A DNA stretch of 8,208 bases, taken from Thermoplasmata archaeon (lineage in GTDB: Archaea; Thermoplasmatota; Thermoplasmata; Thermoplasmatales; Thermoplasmataceae). Position numbers and translations under genes: made by a program. Shown piece after piece: positions 5,630 to 8,208 of this stretch. Numbering within the stretch: position 1 is the first letter of the stretch; every line of letters starts with the position of its first letter. The DNA is taken from contig JAJYPW010000037.1 in the NCBI GenBank assembly GCA_021795055.1, forward strand, positions 1 to 8,208. Direction: 5' to 3'. The notes beneath the pieces were generated by a model. The model had not been told where the DNA came from, searched no databases, and worked only from the letters and a program-made list of their open reading frames with translations.

Positions 5630-6256
5630 ATGAGAACTATGACGTCAAAGAATCTTACTGAAATAGTCATTGAAGCCTCAAGGGATGACTGTCAGGTGAT
5701 CAATTCCCTTTCTGAAGCGGGCTGCGAGGTTGACAGGTTATCAGTAAGGGAGGATCGGACTCTCCACTCAATAAAGCCTAAAGACAGCTGCAATCTTTCA
5801 CAATTGTTCTCTTCGAAGTACATCAAGCTGCGTACCACGAGCAAGGGAGAAATATGGGCAGAGAGTTGCAGCTGCAAGGCGTGTGCATTCTTCTCCAAAC
5901 TGCCGTTCGTGGAGATTATCGGAAGCACCTCAGTAGGCAAGAGGACGCTTCAGGTGAGGGCGGTGGTCCCTTCAAAATCTGATCTTAGGCTGCTTCGATC
6001 CAGCCTTCGAAATTCAGGCCTTGAATATCGCATCTTGAACGAGAAGTCTTTCGTCCACAGGGAAATGACCCTGAAAGAGAGAAACCTCATAGAGATGGCA
6101 CTCAAGAAAAACTTTTTCGACTGCGAGAACAGGACGTCTCTCACCGAGCTTGCGAAGATGGTGGGTGTTTCGCCATCCTCCCTTTCTGAATCGTTAAGAC
6201 GAGGAACGAAGAAAGCGGTGGTCTTCTACCTTGAAAGAACCGGTGGCCAGGAATAA
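5630..6256 (+). CDS. Bat-type HTH transcriptional regulator with a cysteine cluster
   Basis: 208 residues from ATG 5630; ATG 5639 is equally possible (205 residues). No ribosome site precedes either, consistent with leaderless initiation from the TATA at 5604-5610. The C-terminal 60 residues (about 146-205: MTLKERNLIEMALKKNFFD, RTSLTELAKMVGVSPSSLSESLRRG) match the HTH_10 or bat-type DNA-binding domain of archaeal regulators. The N-terminal part is a two-strand/helix sensor-like region that I do not recognise. It carries C21, C32, C54 and a tight C80-S-C82-K-A-C85 cluster, which could bind metal or an Fe-S cluster, or act as a thiol switch. It is divergent from the dsr operon and has a palindrome at its own promoter, so control of dsr genes and itself is a reasonable inference. 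Whether it activates or represses cannot be told. Confidence 0.85.
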   Translation: MRTMTSKNLTEIVIEASRDDCQVINSLSEAGCEVDRLSVREDRTLHSIKPKDSCNLSQLFSSKYIKLRTTSKGEIWAESCSCKACAFFSKLPFVEIIGSTSVGKRTLQVRAVVPSKSDLRLLRSSLRNSGLEYRILNEKSFVHREMTLKERNLIEMALKKNFFDCENRTSLTELAKMVGVSPSSLSESLRRGTKKAVVFYLERTGGQE

Positions 6257-6565
6257 CGGTTTCAATCCATCCTGATTTTTCGCACAGATTGAAATTTATC
6301 CATGGATCTCAGGAACCCGAAGCCTTTCCCTGCAAAGCATTCTACGTGCAGCCACATCGTTGATTAAAGCCCCCGCCCTATACGTTTCGGTTCTGCCTTC
6401 CGCGTGGCACATGTTGACTTAAAATTATGACGATGGAAAGTCGTGTAAAGAGCGCTTACGCCTAAAGCTTAATTTCTCAAGTTTCTCACGCCATTGCATT
6501 TATTCCCTAACCATTAAGGTCTGTTATTCAAGTTATCACATGCCATCCCTGTCACGGCGAACAAA
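6257..6565. other. Spacer between the regulator and the DUF981-like gene
   Basis: I see no credible gene here. It holds the inverted repeat at 6260-6294, an A/T-rich CTTAAAATTA near 6418-6427, and possible TATA elements before the next gene: GCATTTATT at 6497-6505 and AGTTATCA at 6531-6538. The latter would place the transcript start near 6560, just before the ATG at 6566. No tRNA or rRNA pattern was found by eye. Confidence 0.5.
6260..6294 (+). terminator. Hairpin after the regulator gene, possible transcription end
   Basis: TTTCAATC (6260-6267) and its complement GATTGAAA (6287-6294) form an 8-bp stem with a 19-base loop, starting four bases after the TAA stop. TTTATC follows, and the loop contains a run of five T. 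The stem is AU-rich, so termination could owe more to the T-run than to the hairpin. Confidence 0.4.
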
Positions 6566-7189
6566 ATGGCAGCATTCATAGACGATTTGGCCTTGGAATA
6601 TTTCCTGGTAACCATGGTAAGTGTGCTAACGCTGTACACCATAGCGGCCGTTTATCTTGAGTACAGGAAGAATGGAACCAAGAATCTGAGGATAGCAATG
6701 GCACCCGCGGGATTTCCCCTGCTGGTGCTTGGAACGGTAATACTTCTTATTGGCCTTTTCCAGGAATTCGTGTGGCCACTACCCGCAAGCTACAACATAT
6801 ATTTTGGCGACCCGTTCCTGATGCTGGGAATGGTTACACTGGTCTACGCTATTGCAGTGTTGAAGGACTACCAGCTCCAGTATCCCGGGATTTTTGCCCT
6901 CTTCATAGGCTTGATGGCCATAACTTACGGTTACTTTGGATACATCAACAACCTTCCAAGTGCAAGCAAAGCATTCCAGGCCCTCATACTGTACCTGGGA
7001 TATGGCGCATTTGGAATACTGGTTTACCCGGTGAGCCTGATCTATGATCTACTTCCATCAAGGACCAAGAGCCCGTTTATTGCTAACCTGATACTGGTCA
7101 TATTCTTCTTCCTGGTGCTCCTTGCAATGGTTGCATCGGCATACGGCGGGCTGACAGCAGTGGGTTCGCACATCCATTTCGCACCATAG
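6566..7189 (+). CDS. Six-helix integral membrane protein, DUF981-like
   Basis: 207 residues, strongly hydrophobic, with six predicted membrane segments at about 11-31, 47-68, 80-99, 108-127, 138-160 and 171-194. The short charged loop YRKNGTKN (33-40) follows the first helix, and the conserved-looking patches WPLPASYNIYFGDP (70-83) and GYGAFG (145-150) resemble archaeal DUF981 membrane proteins, a family without a known function. No signal peptide, heme-ligand pattern or transporter signature stands out; the histidines (202 and 204) are at the C-terminus. No Shine-Dalgarno precedes the ATG, so a leaderless or near-leaderless message is likely. The gene stands alone, followed by a terminator, and is on the opposite strand from the dsr operon, so a link to sulfite metabolism is not supported. 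The family name is from memory of sequence style and could be wrong. Confidence 0.75.
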   Translation: MAAFIDDLALEYFLVTMVSVLTLYTIAAVYLEYRKNGTKNLRIAMAPAGFPLLVLGTVILLIGLFQEFVWPLPASYNIYFGDPFLMLGMVTLVYAIAVLKDYQLQYPGIFALFIGLMAITYGYFGYINNLPSASKAFQALILYLGYGAFGILVYPVSLIYDLLPSRTKSPFIANLILVIFFFLVLLAMVASAYGGLTAVGSHIHFAP

Positions 7190-7204
7190 GGCTGTTAGAT
7201 TAAT

Positions 7205-7233
7205 AGGGGGATTCACCCCTTTTATTTTTATAT
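7205..7233 (+). terminator. Hairpin plus T-run terminator after the DUF981-like gene
   Basis: AGGGG (7205-7209) pairs with CCCCT (7216-7220) around the loop GATTCA and is followed directly by TTTATTTTTATAT. It lies 16 bases after the TAG stop. Archaeal termination needs mainly the T-rich tract, which is present. Confidence 0.65.
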
Positions 7234-7582
7234 TGAATTCACTCAATCAGGGTAACCATCCATTTTTTTGCGTCCATATCCTCATACCGTTCAGTTCTCT
7301 CATATATAGATCAGGGATTGTTCACTCATAGTAAGGCAACCGAATACTTTTGGCAGGTAGGTGGATTTACCCAAGGAAATGAAGCAAACCACCAGATCCT
7401 TTCATTCTCTTCAGTTCAAAACATGTGCAAACGAAATCAGTCTCCGCTTCCGGAGTAAATGCCTAAGGGGGTACCAACATTATTCTCAGGATCAATGAAA
7501 AACCGAATCGCGTCTCAAGATTGGGCCATCTGATTCATCTCCTTCCAAAACGCCCTGGGTTCTGACCGGTGGGACGAAATAG

Positions 7583-7605
7583 GGATTCTGGGAATTTCCG
7601 AATCC
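7583..7605. repeat. Nested palindrome touching the CDGSH promoter TATA box
   Basis: GGATTC (7583-7588) is complementary to GAATCC (7600-7605), and inside it GGAA (7591-7594) is complementary to TTCC (7596-7599); only TG at 7589-7590 is unpaired. The whole forms a near-perfect dyad ending one base before TTTATAAT, in the BRE position. It could be a repressor or activator site, or a hairpin ending an upstream transcript. Confidence 0.5.
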
Positions 7606-7613
7606 TTTATAAT
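7606..7613 (+). promoter_or_regulatory. TATA box of the CDGSH gene
   Basis: TTTATAAT is a strong archaeal TATA match, centred at 7609-7610, predicting transcript start at about 7634-7636. That would put GGTGATC at the extreme 5' end of the message. Confidence 0.6.
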
Positions 7614-7633
7614 GATGTATCAATAAAGCTAAT

Positions 7634-7640
7634 GGTGATC
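7634..7640 (+). promoter_or_regulatory. Shine-Dalgarno GGTGATC before the CDGSH gene
   Basis: GGTGATC is an exact match to the end of the archaeal ribosome binding consensus. Two bases after it comes ACG at 7643, in frame with the CDGSH protein. In dsrA the core GGTGA is also four bases before the start codon, so the spacing supports initiation at the ACG position. Confidence 0.5.
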
Positions 7641-7642
7641 TT

Positions 7643-7852
7643 ACGTCAAGAATAGTACTGCATGAGAGAAATCGGCCTTACGTGATAAAGGCAGGGAACG
7701 ATGAAATCTATCTGTGCGCTTGCGGACTGTCCCAGAACAAGCCATACTGTGATGGGCACCATAAGGCCACACTGGACGAGAAGGACGGCATCTTCATTTA
7801 TGACGGCGAGGGACACAGAACCAGAGTCGAGTCATTGTACAAGAATCCGTAA
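7643..7852 (+). CDS. CDGSH-type iron-sulfur protein, start codon non-standard or mutated
   Basis: 69 residues if read from ACG 7643. The [2Fe-2S] ligands of the CDGSH family are present as C25-x-C27-x2-S-x3-P34-x-C36-D-G-x-H40, within LCACGLSQNKPYCDGHHK. The position usually S, T or A before the final His is His (CDGHH). The preceding RPYVIKAGNDEIYL is also family-typical, and the tail ends at YKNP. These small redox proteins carry a labile three-Cys, one-His cluster; their function in archaea is not settled. The conserved frame extends upstream of the only standard in-frame start, GTG 7682, which would remove 13 residues including the RPY segment. ACG 7643 aligns with the expected N-terminus (x-SRIVLHER) and follows GGTGATC. 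ATG 7632 and GTG 7635 are in another frame and reach TAG at 7653, so a -1 shift or a sequence error is an alternative. Confidence 0.8.
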   Translation, partial: TSRIVLHERNRPYVIKAGNDEIYLCACGLSQNKPYCDGHHKATLDEKDGIFIYDGEGHRTRVESLYKNP

Positions 7853-7858
7853 ACCAAT

Positions 7859-7884
7859 GGCGCCGGATACAAGATGAAGGCGCC
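7859..7884. repeat. GGCGCC inverted repeat between the CDGSH and synthetase genes
   Basis: GGCGCC at 7859-7864 and again at 7879-7884 can pair into a 6-bp all-GC stem with a 14-base loop, seven bases after the CDGSH stop. No T-run follows, so it is a weak terminator candidate; it could instead stabilise the mRNA end. Confidence 0.35.
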
Positions 7885-7910
7885 CTGACCTTGCAGAATT
7901 AGGGATCAGC

Positions 7911-7918
7911 ATTATAAC
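7911..7918 (+). promoter_or_regulatory. TATA box of the acyl-CoA synthetase gene
   Basis: ATTATAAC is centred about 26 bases before TTG 7940, the normal archaeal TATA-to-start distance, and implies that the message begins at the TTG codon with no leader. Confidence 0.6.
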
Positions 7919-7939
7919 TCGCTTTTCAATACAACGCGG

Positions 7940-8208
7940 TTGTTTGAACAATTTTTTTCACCCAGAAGCATTGCGATAATTGGCGCCTCCTCAAACCCAG
8001 AGAAAATCGGGTACGCTATCCTGAAAAACCTTACCTCTTCCGGATACAGTGGATCAATTTATCCTGTCAACCCAAACTCGAGTGAGATAATGGGGCTAAA
8101 GGCATACTCCTCCATAACTCAGATTCCCGGGTCTGTTGATTTGACCGTTATTGCCCTCCCCGCATCAAAGACGCCAGGGGAGGTCAGGGAATGCGTCAGA
8201 TTGAAGGT
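7940..8208 (+). CDS. ADP-forming acyl-CoA (acetyl-CoA) synthetase, CoA-binding N-terminus (3' end outside window)
   Basis: 89 codons are visible. The N-terminus FEQFFSPRSIAIIGASSNPEK carries the glycine-rich nucleotide/CoA-binding loop of the succinyl-CoA synthetase alpha-like CoA-binding domain (IIGAS, G15). GYAILKNL, GYSGSIYPVNP and VDLTVIALPAS follow in the family order. These enzymes convert acyl-CoA, ADP and phosphate to the acid, CoA and ATP, and serve in energy conservation in archaea; the same fold also occurs in Pat-type protein acetyltransferases, which cannot be excluded from this fragment. There is no ATG in frame before the conserved block. TTG 7940 fits as a leaderless start because it lies 26 bases after the TATA centre and gives a normal family N-terminus. 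Substrate and alpha-only versus fused alpha-beta form cannot be determined. Confidence 0.85.
   Translation, partial: MFEQFFSPRSIAIIGASSNPEKIGYAILKNLTSSGYSGSIYPVNPNSSEIMGLKAYSSITQIPGSVDLTVIALPASKTPGEVRECVRLK

Larger units (their letters stand above)
7190..7631. other. Spacer of about 440 bases without a recognisable gene
   Basis: Apart from the terminator at 7205-7233 and the CDGSH promoter with its palindrome at 7583-7613, I find no supported gene. A short perfect hairpin CTCCG-CTTC-CGGAG lies at 7442-7455, and AT-rich CATATATAGA at 7300-7309 could be a TATA element. A small RNA is possible but unproven. Confidence 0.4.

Noticed and set aside
6260..6294. TTTCAATC/GATTGAAA as a CRISPR repeat remnant
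   Set aside because: The motif resembles archaeal CRISPR repeat ends, but there is no second repeat unit, no spacer array and no cas gene; it is simply an inverted repeat after a stop codon.
6427..6465. Twelve-codon ORF (ATG 6427 to TAA) after an A/T-rich element
   Set aside because: Too short, with no ribosome site or similarity; open frames of this size occur by chance.
6300..6560. Possible tRNA in the spacer (the GC-rich stretch near 6368-6378 drew attention)
   Set aside because: No acceptor-stem pairing or GGTTCRANYC T-loop pattern could be fitted.
7058..7246. Minus-strand 62-residue frame at the end of the DUF981-like gene
   Set aside because: It is antisense to the membrane protein, crosses the terminator and has no recognisable features.

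Overview
The window looks archaeal, most likely from Thermoplasmata or a related acidophilic or thermophilic lineage. Supporting signs are Shine-Dalgarno sequences of the GGAGGTGATC type, TATA boxes placed about 26 bases before probable leaderless starts, a Bat-type HTH regulator, a DUF981-like membrane protein, the start of an ADP-forming acyl-CoA synthetase, and heavy use of AGG and ATA codons. The lineage is inferred from gene content and codon use only.

Bases 1-5319 hold a tightly packed minus-strand operon for dissimilatory sulfite metabolism. In transcription order it encodes DsrC, a small zinc-ribbon protein of unknown role, DsrA, DsrB, the membrane cytochrome DsrM, the iron-sulfur protein DsrK, and a DsrE-like protein cut by the left edge. 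Adjacent genes overlap by 4-8 bases or are separated by at most about 10, so they are probably co-transcribed and translationally coupled. In the known pathway DsrAB reduces sulfite using siroheme, the sulfur ends as a trisulfide on the two C-terminal cysteines of DsrC, and DsrMK reduces that trisulfide with electrons from the quinol pool. DsrJOP, DsrL and DsrN are not in the visible part, so this is a minimal DsrMK-type set. A reductive direction is more likely than sulfur oxidation, but this is inferred. The DsrB subunit appears to carry a complete four-cysteine CX5C-Xn-CX3C siroheme motif, like DsrA.

Bases 5320-5629 form a divergent control region. A Bat-type HTH regulator with a CXCX2C cysteine cluster (about 5630-6256) is transcribed away from the operon. 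A perfect 9-bp inverted repeat with arm centres 21 bp apart abuts its TATA box, and a one-mismatch half-site lies on the operon side. The regulator is a good candidate to control the dsr genes and itself in response to redox or sulfur state.

Bases 6257-8208 are looser: a spacer of about 310 bases, a six-helix membrane protein (DUF981-like) closed by a hairpin and T-run terminator, a spacer of about 450 bases, a small CDGSH iron-sulfur protein without an ATG, GTG or TTG at the expected start (ACG sits there), and the first 89 codons of an ADP-forming acyl-CoA synthetase that appears to start at a leaderless TTG. The CDGSH promoter carries its own palindrome touching the TATA box.
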